DNA of 18,092 bases from an uncultured Pelagibacteraceae bacterium (lineage in GTDB: Bacteria > Pseudomonadota > Alphaproteobacteria > Pelagibacterales > Pelagibacteraceae), in assembly GCA_902536205.1 (NCBI GenBank), contig CACAWM010000009.1, positions 1 to 18,092 of the forward strand, given 5' to 3'. The position numbers were made by a program, and so were the translations under genes. Shown here piece by piece: positions 1 through 7,716 of this stretch. How positions within the stretch are numbered: the first letter of the stretch is position 1; every line of letters begins with the position of its first letter. The notes beneath the pieces are model-generated. The model had not been told where the DNA came from and searched no databases. It saw only the letters and a list, made by a program, of their open reading frames with translations.

Positions 1-1
1 T

Positions 2-73
2 AACGACGGTTTTTCTAGAGAGATAATTAACGATAAACCAAGAAGTTTTTGGAATCTTCTTAAACCAGAATGA
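2..73 (+). CDS. 3' end of an unidentified protein (partial)
   Basis: An open frame enters from the left edge and ends at the TGA at 71-73, giving 23 C-terminal residues that finish in WNLLKPE. Its stop overlaps the nagZ start as ATGA, the usual sign of coupled genes in one transcript. In many alphaproteobacteria the gene before nagZ encodes an SPOR-domain envelope protein. The fragment is too short to test that, so no function is assigned. Confidence 0.6.
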   Translation, partial: NDGFSREIINDKPRSFWNLLKPE

Positions 74-1014
74 AAAAAAAAGCGATTATAGTTAGTATCA
101 AAGGTTATAAATTAAGTACTAAAGAAAGAAAACTACTTTCAAAAGAAAGGCCTTGGGGTTTAATCTTATTTAAAAGAAATATAAAAACTCTCAATCAAAT
201 TCAAAATTTAATTAAAAGTATTAAAAAATATACAAAAGACAAAAAATTTCCAATATTAATCGATGAAGAGGGAGCAGAAGTATCAAGGTTATCAAAAATT
301 TTTAATCATAATACAAATGCTAATTTATTTGGCAGTCTTTATGAAAAAAATAAGCAATTCGCTATTTCTTTATACAAATTATATTTAATAAATTTATGTA
401 GTACTTTGCGAAAAATTGGAGTAAATATTAATACTATTCCTGTACTAGATGTTTTAAGGAAAAGCACACACTCAATAATAGGAAAAAGGAGTTTTTCAAA
501 AAAAAAGGAAATAATTAAACATCTTGGAAAAATTACAGTGAAGGAATGTCATTCTCAAAAAATTTTAACCGTAATTAAACATATTCCAGGACATGGATGC
601 TCTACAAAAGATAGTCACTTAATTTTACCAAAAGTTAATTTAACTGAAAAAATTTTAAACAAAATTGACTTTTATCCCTTTAAATCAACTTCAGCAAAAT
701 TAGCAATGACTGCCCATATACAATTCTCAAAAATTGATTCCAAAAATGTTTCAACTTTTTCTAGCAAGTTAATTAAACATATAATCAGAAAAAAAATTGG
801 TTTTAAGGGTATTTTAATATCAGATGATATATCCATGAAAGCTCTTAAGTACGATTTGATTACAAATGCAAAAAAATCACTTTCAGCTGGGTGTAACCTA
901 GTTTTGTATTGTGCTGGGAATATTAGAGACAACTTTAAATTGATTAAATCTGTTCCTTACATAGATAAATTTACTGCAAAAAAAACTTCAGAAATCTACA
1001 AAGTATTGAGGTAA
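70..1014 (+). CDS. nagZ: Beta-N-acetylhexosaminidase NagZ (glycoside hydrolase family 3)
   Basis: Cytoplasmic enzyme that removes N-acetylglucosamine from anhydro-muropeptides during peptidoglycan recycling. The 314 residues cover the single GH3 barrel domain, slightly shorter than the E. coli protein, with no signal peptide. Family motifs appear in order: DEEG at 65-68 (usually DQEGG), KHIPGHG at 170-176, DSH at 181-183 (the NagZ histidine loop) and SDD at 251-253 carrying the presumed nucleophile Asp252. The substrate loop reads DEEGAEVSRL where family members commonly read DQEGGRVxRL, so the Gly and Arg are replaced by Ala69 and Glu70, while Arg73 is kept. The ATG overlaps the upstream stop codon, and scpA starts 9 bases downstream, so it is probably co-transcribed with both. 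The family call is firm; the exact substrate is inferred. Confidence 0.9.
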   Translation: MKKKAIIVSIKGYKLSTKERKLLSKERPWGLILFKRNIKTLNQIQNLIKSIKKYTKDKKFPILIDEEGAEVSRLSKIFNHNTNANLFGSLYEKNKQFAISLYKLYLINLCSTLRKIGVNINTIPVLDVLRKSTHSIIGKRSFSKKKEIIKHLGKITVKECHSQKILTVIKHIPGHGCSTKDSHLILPKVNLTEKILNKIDFYPFKSTSAKLAMTAHIQFSKIDSKNVSTFSSKLIKHIIRKKIGFKGILISDDISMKALKYDLITNAKKSLSAGCNLVLYCAGNIRDNFKLIKSVPYIDKFTAKKTSEIYKVLR

Positions 1015-1023
1015 AATGTAATA

Positions 1024-1758
1024 ATGGAATCAAACAATACAAAACAAATTTCTATTAATATACCGAATTTCAGCGGACCGCTTGAGTTACTTCTCGATTT
1101 AGCTAAATCACAAAAAGTAGACTTAGCCGAAATATCAATTACAAAATTAGCAGATCAATTTCTAGAATTTATTAAAAAAAATGAAAATTTAAATTTAGAA
1201 ACAGCTTCAGAATATTTATTGATGGCGACATGGTTAGCATATTTAAAATCAAAATTACTCCTTCCAGAAGAAGATGACGATGATTTTAAGGCATTGGAAG
1301 TTGCAGAAAGATTAAAATTACAATTGAAAAAACTTGAATTAATTAGAATTTTATCAGATCAAATGTTACAAAAAAAAAGACTTGGTATTGATATTTTTAC
1401 GCGAGGCATGAAAGGCGGAATAAGATCAATCAATACACCGATTTATGACGTGTCCTTATATGAATTATTAAAAACTTACTCTAATATTCAAATGCAAAAA
1501 ACATTTCAGAATATGAGTATTCCAAAATTACCTGTTTTGACTACTCAAGAAGGCATCAAACAAATAAGAAATAATTTAAATAAAATTAGTGAATGGAGAA
1601 ATTTATTTGAATTAATACCTAATTTTTATATTAAAAACAAAATGGAAAAAACTGGTATTGCTGGTATTTTTGCTGCAAGTTTAGAGTTAATTAGAGAGGG
1701 TACAATTAAAATTTCTCAAAAAAAAATATATGACAAACTAATGATTAAAAAATCTTAA
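1024..1758 (+). CDS. scpA: Segregation and condensation protein A (kleisin)
   Basis: ScpA is the kleisin subunit that bridges SMC heads and binds ScpB in the SMC-ScpAB condensin, which compacts and segregates the chromosome. The 244 residues show the N-terminal signature FSGPLELLLDLAKSQKVDL from residue 16 and the helix ASEYLLMATWLAYLKSKLLL at 61-80, followed by an acidic linker (EEDDDD). A C-terminal part, about residues 175-244, fits the winged-helix end that contacts SMC. A GAGG motif lies about 12 bases before the start, overlapping the end of nagZ. scpB follows after one base, the classic scpAB pairing. The smc gene is not in this window. Confidence 0.93.
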   Translation: MESNNTKQISINIPNFSGPLELLLDLAKSQKVDLAEISITKLADQFLEFIKKNENLNLETASEYLLMATWLAYLKSKLLLPEEDDDDFKALEVAERLKLQLKKLELIRILSDQMLQKKRLGIDIFTRGMKGGIRSINTPIYDVSLYELLKTYSNIQMQKTFQNMSIPKLPVLTTQEGIKQIRNNLNKISEWRNLFELIPNFYIKNKMEKTGIAGIFAASLELIREGTIKISQKKIYDKLMIKKS

Positions 1759-1759
1759 T

Positions 1760-2446
1760 ATGCCAAAAAAGAAAAATAATATTATTAATTTTCCTGCATC
1801 TCCGTCTAAATTAGAAAGACAAGTCGAAGCAATATTATTTGCTGCGTCCGAGCCTTTGGATATCGAAACAATTGAAAAAAGAGTACAAACGAATATTAAT
1901 ATTAAAAAAATTTTAGATAACATAAAAGAAATTTATAAAAACAGAGGAATAAATCTAGTTTGTATAAAAAATAAATGGTCTTTCCGAACAGCAGAAGATT
2001 TATCAAAACTTATGGCGCTACAAAAATCTTCTCAGAAAAAATTATCAAAAGCTACAATCGAAACATTATCTATTATAGTTTATCACCAGCCTGTAACGCG
2101 ATCAGAGATAGAGGAAATTAGAGGTGTATCTTTTGCCTCAAATACTTTAGATATTCTTTTAGAATTGAACTGGGTAAGACCCGCAGGAAGAAAAGACGTT
2201 CCAGGTAAACCAATTCAATATGCCACTACTGAGAATTTTTTAAATCATTTTAACATACAAAAACTTTCCGATTTACCTACCGTAGATGAACTTGGTGCTG
2301 CTGGCTTAATTGATACATCAACAATAGATCAATCTATATTTGGAACAGGTAGATTTTTTAAAGAGCAATCTATTAATGAAAAAAAAAATGATATTTATGA
2401 AGATATTGATGATGCAATTAAAAAAGCTCCCGATGAAGAAAAATAA
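1760..2446 (+). CDS. scpB: Segregation and condensation protein B
   Basis: ScpB dimerises and binds the ScpA kleisin in the SMC-ScpAB complex. The 228-residue protein has two winged-helix regions. The first, about residues 15-85, begins LERQVEAILFAASEPL. The second, about residues 95-165, carries SKATIETLSIIVYHQPVTR and then GRKDVPGKPIQYATTENFL, both strongly conserved in ScpB. A low-complexity charged tail follows residue 195. The gene starts one base after the scpA stop, so translation is probably coupled. A 40-base A+T-rich gap separates it from tatA. Confidence 0.93.
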   Translation: MPKKKNNIINFPASPSKLERQVEAILFAASEPLDIETIEKRVQTNINIKKILDNIKEIYKNRGINLVCIKNKWSFRTAEDLSKLMALQKSSQKKLSKATIETLSIIVYHQPVTRSEIEEIRGVSFASNTLDILLELNWVRPAGRKDVPGKPIQYATTENFLNHFNIQKLSDLPTVDELGAAGLIDTSTIDQSIFGTGRFFKEQSINEKKNDIYEDIDDAIKKAPDEEK

Positions 2447-2486
2447 ACGTATTTATTTTAGTTAAATTATTGTATATAAGTTAATA

Positions 2487-2687
2487 ATGGGAAATATTGG
2501 TTGGACAGGTATTATAATAATCGCGATCTTGATTGTGATCCTTTTTGGAAAAGGTAAAATTTCTAGCATTATGGGAGATCTTGCAAAGGGGATTAAGAGT
2601 TTTAAAAAAGGAATGTCTGATGACAGTCCCTCTAACGATGATAATACCAATAATAATTCAGATAACTCAAATTCTGAAAATAAATAA
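2487..2687 (+). CDS. tatA: Twin-arginine translocase subunit TatA
   Basis: Pore-forming subunit of the Tat system, which moves folded proteins across the inner membrane. The 66 residues have one short N-terminal membrane helix (about residues 5-20), the hinge FGKGKI at 20-25, an amphipathic helix [15 protein letters not shown] at 29-43, and a hydrophilic Asn/Asp/Ser-rich tail. The [14 protein letters not shown] combination is typical of alphaproteobacterial TatA and separates it from TatB. It leads tatA-tatB-tatC, with tatB 6 bases downstream. No clear Shine-Dalgarno motif precedes the ATG. Confidence 0.95.
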   Translation: MGNIGWTGIIIIAILIVILFGKGKISSIMGDLAKGIKSFKKGMSDDSPSNDDNTNNNSDNSNSENK

Positions 2688-2693
2688 CCTTAT

Positions 2694-2933
2694 ATGCCTC
2701 AAATTGGTTGGTTAGAGATTATAGCAATAGTAATCATTGCAATACTAGTTTTAGGTCCAAAAGAATTTCCAATAGCTCTAAAAAAAATTGGATCTTATTT
2801 TGGAAAATTGAAAAATACTCTAAGTAGCTTTCAAAAAGAAGTAAATACAGTTACAGAGAACATTGATCTTGAAAAAGATTTAAAAAATCAAGAAGAAAAT
2901 AAAAATCAGCATAATAAGAAAAATAATGAGTGA
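2694..2933 (+). CDS. tatB: Twin-arginine translocase subunit TatB
   Basis: TatB forms the substrate-receptor complex with TatC. This 79-residue version has a membrane helix at about residues 5-20, the TatB-type hinge LGPKEFP at 20-26 instead of the TatA FGKGK, an amphipathic helix, and a charged Asn/Lys/Glu-rich tail. It is short for a TatB, many of which exceed 120 residues; the helical core is intact and the tail is reduced. The end of the gene overlaps tatC by 8 bases, which suggests translational coupling. Confidence 0.92.
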   Translation: MPQIGWLEIIAIVIIAILVLGPKEFPIALKKIGSYFGKLKNTLSSFQKEVNTVTENIDLEKDLKNQEENKNQHNKKNNE

Positions 2934-3693
2934 TAAAAACTCTTTTACAAGTCACTTTGTGGAATTACGTTCTCGACTAGTTAAATCAATTGTATTTATT
3001 TTTATTATATTTGTTATATCTTATACCTTTGCTGAACATATTTATTCTTTTTTAGTTAACCCATATACTGAGGCAGTTAAAAACGACTCGATTGATAGAA
3101 GATTAATTTTTACTGCATTGCATGAAACTTTTATTACTTATTTGAAGGTTGCTTTTTTTGCAGCTATTTTTCTAGGTAGTCCAGTATTGTTAATTCAAAT
3201 TTATAGATTTATAGCGCCAGGATTATATAAAAACGAGAAAAGAGCTTTACTACCTTATCTCATTTTAACACCAATACTTTTTTTGGTCGGTGGAGTTCTT
3301 GTTTATTATTTAGTTATGCCGTTAGCTATAAAGTTTTTTCTATCATTTGAAACTATAGGGTCAAATTCTAGCTTACCTATACAATTAGAGGCCAAGGTAA
3401 ACGAATATTTGTCATTAATAATGAGATTAATTTTTGCATTTGGAATAAGTTTCCAATTACCAATATTATTAAATTTACTAGCCAGAATTGGTGTTGTAAA
3501 TTCCGAATATCTTAAAAAATCAAGGAGATATGTAATTGTAATTATTTTTACATTAGCTGCTATTTTAACACCGCCAGACCCAATCACACAAGTAGGCCTA
3601 GCAATACCTTTACTATTACTTTATGAATTATCTATAATAACAGTTCGATTCACTGAAAAAAAAAATAAAAAAGAAAATTTAGAGGATGCATAA
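2926..3693 (+). CDS. tatC: Twin-arginine translocase subunit TatC
   Basis: Multi-spanning core of the Tat receptor that recognises the RR signal peptide. The 255 residues begin with the cytoplasmic motif SHFVELRSRL (residues 9-18), whose Glu13 and Arg15 match the conserved signal-binding residues. The first cytoplasmic loop carries YRFIAPGLYKNEKR at about 93-106, with Phe95 and Glu104 at the conserved family positions. Hydrophobic stretches fit six membrane helices. The gene overlaps tatB by 8 bases and serS by 8 bases. All three Tat subunits are therefore present and intact. Confidence 0.96.
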   Translation: MSDKNSFTSHFVELRSRLVKSIVFIFIIFVISYTFAEHIYSFLVNPYTEAVKNDSIDRRLIFTALHETFITYLKVAFFAAIFLGSPVLLIQIYRFIAPGLYKNEKRALLPYLILTPILFLVGGVLVYYLVMPLAIKFFLSFETIGSNSSLPIQLEAKVNEYLSLIMRLIFAFGISFQLPILLNLLARIGVVNSEYLKKSRRYVIVIIFTLAAILTPPDPITQVGLAIPLLLLYELSIITVRFTEKKNKKENLEDA

Positions 3694-4933
3694 TATAAAA
3701 GAATTAAGAAAAAATTTATATAACCTACAAAAAAAATTTAAAGATCGAAATGTAAACTTTGATGCAGATGATTTTAAAAAAAAAGATACTTTAAATAGAG
3801 ATTTAATTAGTAAAAAAGAAAAACTTGAACAAGAAAAAAAATCTTTATCAAAATCAAAAAATAAATCCAATTTTGATAAATCTAAAAAGATTTCTCAAGA
3901 AATTTCAGATTTAGAAAAAAAACAATTTTTTAGCCAAAGCGAAATAAATAAAATAATTTTCTCTCTTCCAAATCTAGCTCATGATGATGTTCCAATTGGA
4001 AAAGATGATAAATCAAATAAATTAATAAAGAAAAAAGGTGATGTTAAAAAGTTTTCTTTTAAAGTTAAATCTCATGTTGAATTAGGAGAAAGAGACCAAA
4101 ATATAGATTTTGAAACATCAATCAAATTATCAGGATCACGATTTGTAGTATTAAAAGATAAAATTGCTATGTTAGAGCGGGCACTTATAAACTTTATGTT
4201 AGATACGCACGTGAGTAATTTTAAATATACAGAGATTTCACCTCCTTTAATTGTAAACGAAGATGTAATGTTTGGAACAGGACAACTTCCAAAATTTGAA
4301 GCTGATCAATTTGAAATAAAATTTGATAATTCTAATCAAAGAAAATTTTTGATTCCAACGGCTGAAGTAGTTTTAACAAATTTAGTAAGAAAATCGATAA
4401 TTGAAAAAAAATTACTACCAAAAAGATATGTTGCTTCAACACCATGTTTTAGAAAAGAAGCGGGAAGTTACGGAAAAGATACTAAAGGTATGATTAGACA
4501 GCATCAATTTTATAAAGTTGAACTTGTGAGCATAGTTGAACCAAGTAAATGTCTAGAAGAATTAGAGCGGATGTTGGGTTGTGCAGAAAGTATTTTAGAA
4601 AAATTAGAAATACCTTATCAGGTTGTTTTACTCTCTTCAGGAGACATGGGATTTAGTGCAGAAAAAACCTATGATATTGAAGCTTGGATACCTTCTGAAA
4701 ATAAATATAGAGAAATATCAAGTTGTTCATCTTGTGGTTCATTTCAGGCTAGAAGGATGGGAGCTAAATACAAGTCTGAAAAAGGAAGTGATTTTTTAGG
4801 AACCCTTAATGGATCAGGTTTGGCTGTAGGAAGACTAATGATTGCTTTATTAGAAAACAATCAAAATGAAGATGGATCTATCAATATCCCCAATGAATTA
4901 AAAAAATACATGAATAATCTAGAAAAAATCTAA
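3686..4933 (+). CDS. serS: Seryl-tRNA synthetase
   Basis: Class II synthetase that charges tRNA-Ser (and tRNA-Sec where present) with serine in the cytoplasm. The 415 residues show the N-terminal coiled-coil arm (about 28-90, Lys/Glu-rich) that grips the long variable arm of tRNA-Ser, then the catalytic core. Visible core motifs are TAE at 225-227, motif 2 FRKEAGSYGKDTKG at 255-268, SSCSSC at 345-350 and motif 3 NGSGLAVGR at 375-383. The start MHNIKELRKN resembles the MHDIK start common in the family, which supports the ATG lying inside the last codons of tatC (8-base overlap). The 47-base gap after it may hold a promoter for yajC. Confidence 0.96.
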   Translation: MHNIKELRKNLYNLQKKFKDRNVNFDADDFKKKDTLNRDLISKKEKLEQEKKSLSKSKNKSNFDKSKKISQEISDLEKKQFFSQSEINKIIFSLPNLAHDDVPIGKDDKSNKLIKKKGDVKKFSFKVKSHVELGERDQNIDFETSIKLSGSRFVVLKDKIAMLERALINFMLDTHVSNFKYTEISPPLIVNEDVMFGTGQLPKFEADQFEIKFDNSNQRKFLIPTAEVVLTNLVRKSIIEKKLLPKRYVASTPCFRKEAGSYGKDTKGMIRQHQFYKVELVSIVEPSKCLEELERMLGCAESILEKLEIPYQVVLLSSGDMGFSAEKTYDIEAWIPSENKYREISSCSSCGSFQARRMGAKYKSEKGSDFLGTLNGSGLAVGRLMIALLENNQNEDGSINIPNELKKYMNNLEKI

Positions 4934-4940
4934 ATATAAT

Positions 4941-4971
4941 TTGCTTGTTAATCTAAAGTTTTTAATATAAT
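4941..4971 (+). promoter_or_regulatory. Possible sigma-70-type promoter for yajC-secD-secF
   Basis: The 47-base gap between serS and yajC contains an exact TATAAT at 4966-4971. Upstream are two imperfect -35 candidates, TTGCTT at 4941-4946 (19-base spacer) and TTGTTA at 4945-4950 (15-base spacer). A start about 7 bases past the -10 box would leave only a few bases before the ATG at 4981. In DNA this A+T-rich, TATAAT arises easily by chance, so the call is tentative. Confidence 0.35.
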
Positions 4972-4980
4972 TGTTTTTTC

Positions 4981-5265
4981 ATGAGTGGACAGGGAATAGC
5001 GCAATTTATACCATTAATATTAATTTTTGTAATTTTTTATTTCTTTTTAATTAGACCTCAACAAAAACGAGTCAAAGATCATAAAGCTATGGTGGAGTCT
5101 TTAAAAAGAGGTGACGAAGTAATAACATCCGGCGGTATCATAGGAATTGTTGATCGAGTAATGGAAGATGACCGTATAGAAGTGACAATTGGTGAAAATA
5201 CAAAAGTTCAAATAATTCGTTCTACAATAACAAGTTTACTAAAAAAAGAAGAAGTTAAAAAATAA
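4981..5265 (+). CDS. yajC: Sec translocon accessory protein YajC
   Basis: Small inner-membrane protein that associates with SecDF and SecYEG during protein export. The 94 residues have one membrane helix at about 8-24 (PLILIFVIFYFFLIRPQQKR), including the hallmark RPQQKR. This is followed by the conserved cytoplasmic domain HKAMVESLKRGDEVITSGGI. Upstream there is no purine-rich ribosome-binding site, only TTGTTTTTTC. secD follows 9 bases after the stop, the standard yajC-secD-secF order. Confidence 0.95.
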   Translation: MSGQGIAQFIPLILIFVIFYFFLIRPQQKRVKDHKAMVESLKRGDEVITSGGIIGIVDRVMEDDRIEVTIGENTKVQIIRSTITSLLKKEEVKK

Positions 5266-5274
5266 CTCTTTTTC

Positions 5275-6819
5275 GTGTTAAATTTTTCTAAAATAAACGT
5301 TTTAATCATTTATCTTTTATTCATATTTATAGCTGTATTTTCTTTTTTAAACCTTCAAAACGATAATAATCAATTAATCAATAAAAAAATAAACTTAGGT
5401 TTAGATCTTCAGGGAGGATCTTATTTACTGTTAGAAATTAATTCAGATAGCTTAGTTAAAGAAAAAATTCAATCTAAAGTCATTCCTATAAAAAAATTAC
5501 TTAAGGATAATGAAATAAAATATAAAAATTTCAAAATAAATGATGACAATTTATTGCTATCAATAGATAACTTAGAAAAATTTGATTTATTATTTAACTC
5601 TAGAAAAGATAATCTTGTAAATCCTTATATTGATAATTATAGATCTCATGAGTTAGATTATACAAAAACTAATAATAACCAAATCAAAATATTTTTTTCA
5701 AAGTTTGGATTACTAACTATAAATAATTCAGCTTTGAATCAATCAATAGAAATAGTTAGACGTAGAATAGACGATGTTGGAACAAAAGAACCAACTATAC
5801 TTCAGAGGGGTGAAAAAAGAATTCTCGTAGAACTTCCTGGATTGAAAGACCCTGAAAGAATAAAAGCCCTATTAGGTAAAACCGCTCAACTTAATTTTAG
5901 ACTTGTTTCAGATAATAATGAATTTGGAACTGATGAATTAATTTCTGAAAATGGAGAAAAACTTAATATTAGTAAAAGAATAATCATGAGTGGAGAAAAT
6001 CTAATAGACGCTCAGCCAAGTATTCAAAATCAAAACAATGAACCAACAGTATCTTTCACATTAGATAGGCTTGGAGCCCAAAAATTTGGAAGAGCAACCA
6101 CTGATAATGTTGGAAAAAGATTAGCTATTGTTTTAGACGGTGAAATAGTAAGTGCTCCAAATATCAATGAACCTATTACATCTGGCAGTGGAATGATTTC
6201 AGGAAATTTTACTTTTCAAGAGGCAACAGATTTAGCATTATTGCTTAGATCTGGAGCTTTGCCTACACCATTAATTGTAGTCGAGGAGAGAACAGTGGGA
6301 CCAGATTTAGGTGAAGACTCAATTAAATCTGGAGTTACATCTTTAATAGTAGGTTTTATTTTAGTGATTTTATTTATGCTATATAAATACAAAATTTTTG
6401 GACTAATCGCTAATGCAGCCTTAATTGCAAATTTATTAATGTTAATTGGCGTTCTTACAATTTTAGAGGCAACACTTACATTGCCAGGCATTGCTGGAAT
6501 TATTTTAACTGTGGGAATGGCTGTTGATGCTAATGTATTAATTTTTGAGAGAATAAGAGAGGAGCTTAAAACAGAAAAATCAATAATTCATGCTTTTGAC
6601 TCTGGTTATACCAGAGCAAAAATAACAGTTTTAGATGCAAACATAACTACGCTAATTGCTGCTATCATTTTATTTGCGTTTGGTTCCGGTCCAGTTAAAG
6701 GTTTTGCTATTACTTTAGGAATTGGGATTATTACAACACTTTTTACTGCATATTTTTTAGCAAGGCACCTTACTTCGTTAGTGGTTTTAAATACAAAAAA
6801 TAAAGAGATTAAAATTTAA
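5275..6819 (+). CDS. secD: Protein translocase subunit SecD
   Basis: RND-family membrane protein that, with SecF, uses the proton gradient to pull proteins through SecYEG. The 514 residues show a first membrane helix at about 8-25, the D1 motif LGLDLQGG at 41-48, the periplasmic P1 region with VRRRIDDVGTKEPTI at 161-175 and VELPGL at 185-190, and five further helices from about 350. The conserved transmembrane motif AVDANVLIFERIREE at 416-430 contains Asp418, at the position needed for proton coupling. Start choice: GTG at 5275 is the only sensible initiation codon in this frame before the first helix; no ribosome-binding site is obvious. The stop overlaps the secF start by one base. Confidence 0.94.
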   Translation: MLNFSKINVLIIYLLFIFIAVFSFLNLQNDNNQLINKKINLGLDLQGGSYLLLEINSDSLVKEKIQSKVIPIKKLLKDNEIKYKNFKINDDNLLLSIDNLEKFDLLFNSRKDNLVNPYIDNYRSHELDYTKTNNNQIKIFFSKFGLLTINNSALNQSIEIVRRRIDDVGTKEPTILQRGEKRILVELPGLKDPERIKALLGKTAQLNFRLVSDNNEFGTDELISENGEKLNISKRIIMSGENLIDAQPSIQNQNNEPTVSFTLDRLGAQKFGRATTDNVGKRLAIVLDGEIVSAPNINEPITSGSGMISGNFTFQEATDLALLLRSGALPTPLIVVEERTVGPDLGEDSIKSGVTSLIVGFILVILFMLYKYKIFGLIANAALIANLLMLIGVLTILEATLTLPGIAGIILTVGMAVDANVLIFERIREELKTEKSIIHAFDSGYTRAKITVLDANITTLIAAIILFAFGSGPVKGFAITLGIGIITTLFTAYFLARHLTSLVVLNTKNKEIKI

Positions 6820-7715
6820 TGACAAATTATAATTTTTCATCGAAATTTAAGCATGCCAATATTTTTTCAGTGATTCTATTTTTTATAAGCATCATTTTGA
6901 TTGCATTTAAAGGTCTTAATTATGGAATTGATTTTAAGGGAGGCACTCTTATTGAATTAAGATCAAATAATACTGAAGCTTCTTCAATTAGAGATGTTCT
7001 TAAAAATATGGATTTAGGAGATGTTAATGTTAAAAAATTTGGTAAAGAAGGTGATTTTTTAATAAAAGTTGAAGAAAAGGGAGATAACAACAAATTAATT
7101 CCAGAAATTAAAAAAACTCTATCCGACAATTTAAATTCTGATGTTAACTTTAGACGAGTAGAAAATGTTGGTCCAAAAGTAAGCGCAGAATTATTACAAT
7201 CTGGTATAATTGCTATTTCATTGTCGTTAGCTGCAATGCTTTTTTATATTTGGGTAAGATTTGAGTGGCAATTTAGTATAGGTTCTATCATAGCATTATT
7301 TCACGATGTGATAATAACTCTTGGTATTTTTTCACTTTTATCTTTAGAGATTAACCTCTCAATAATTGCTGCTGTTTTAACTATTGTTGGTTATTCAATG
7401 AATGATACCGTAGTAATATATGATAGGATCAGAGAAAATCTTGGAAAATTTCATAAATTAAATATTAGTGATATAGCAAATTTATCAATTAACGAAACTT
7501 TAGCTCGAACAATTATTACATCTGTTACTACTTTATTAGCATTATTTTCAATTTTTATTTTAGGTGGTGAAATTTTAAGAGGATTTTCTTTTGCTATGAT
7601 TTTAGGTGTTTTAATAGGTACATATTCCTCTATATTTGTAGCTTCACCAATTTTAAAATATTTCAAAGTAAGTTATAAAACTATAGAAAAAGAAGAAGAA
7701 AAAATAGTTCCCTAA
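6819..7715 (+). CDS. secF: Protein translocase subunit SecF
   Basis: Partner of SecD in the Sec export motor. The 298 residues contain the first membrane helix at about 15-31, the motif LNYGIDFKGGTLIEL at 33-47, a short periplasmic domain, and five C-terminal helices. The conserved GYSMNDTVVIYDRIREN at 191-207 includes Asp196, the expected proton-pathway residue. The ATG shares one base with the secD TAA (TAATG), indicating coupled translation. The gene ends one base from the stop of the convergent PuuD-like gene, and no terminator hairpin is visible between them. Confidence 0.95.
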   Translation: MTNYNFSSKFKHANIFSVILFFISIILIAFKGLNYGIDFKGGTLIELRSNNTEASSIRDVLKNMDLGDVNVKKFGKEGDFLIKVEEKGDNNKLIPEIKKTLSDNLNSDVNFRRVENVGPKVSAELLQSGIIAISLSLAAMLFYIWVRFEWQFSIGSIIALFHDVIITLGIFSLLSLEINLSIIAAVLTIVGYSMNDTVVIYDRIRENLGKFHKLNISDIANLSINETLARTIITSVTTLLALFSIFILGGEILRGFSFAMILGVLIGTYSSIFVASPILKYFKVSYKTIEKEEEKIVP

Positions 7716-7716
7716 A

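Noticed and set aside
71..80. Homopolymer A runs at gene starts as phase-variable switches
   Set aside because: A runs of 7-9 occur throughout this A+T-rich DNA in housekeeping genes, with no sign of contingency-locus function.
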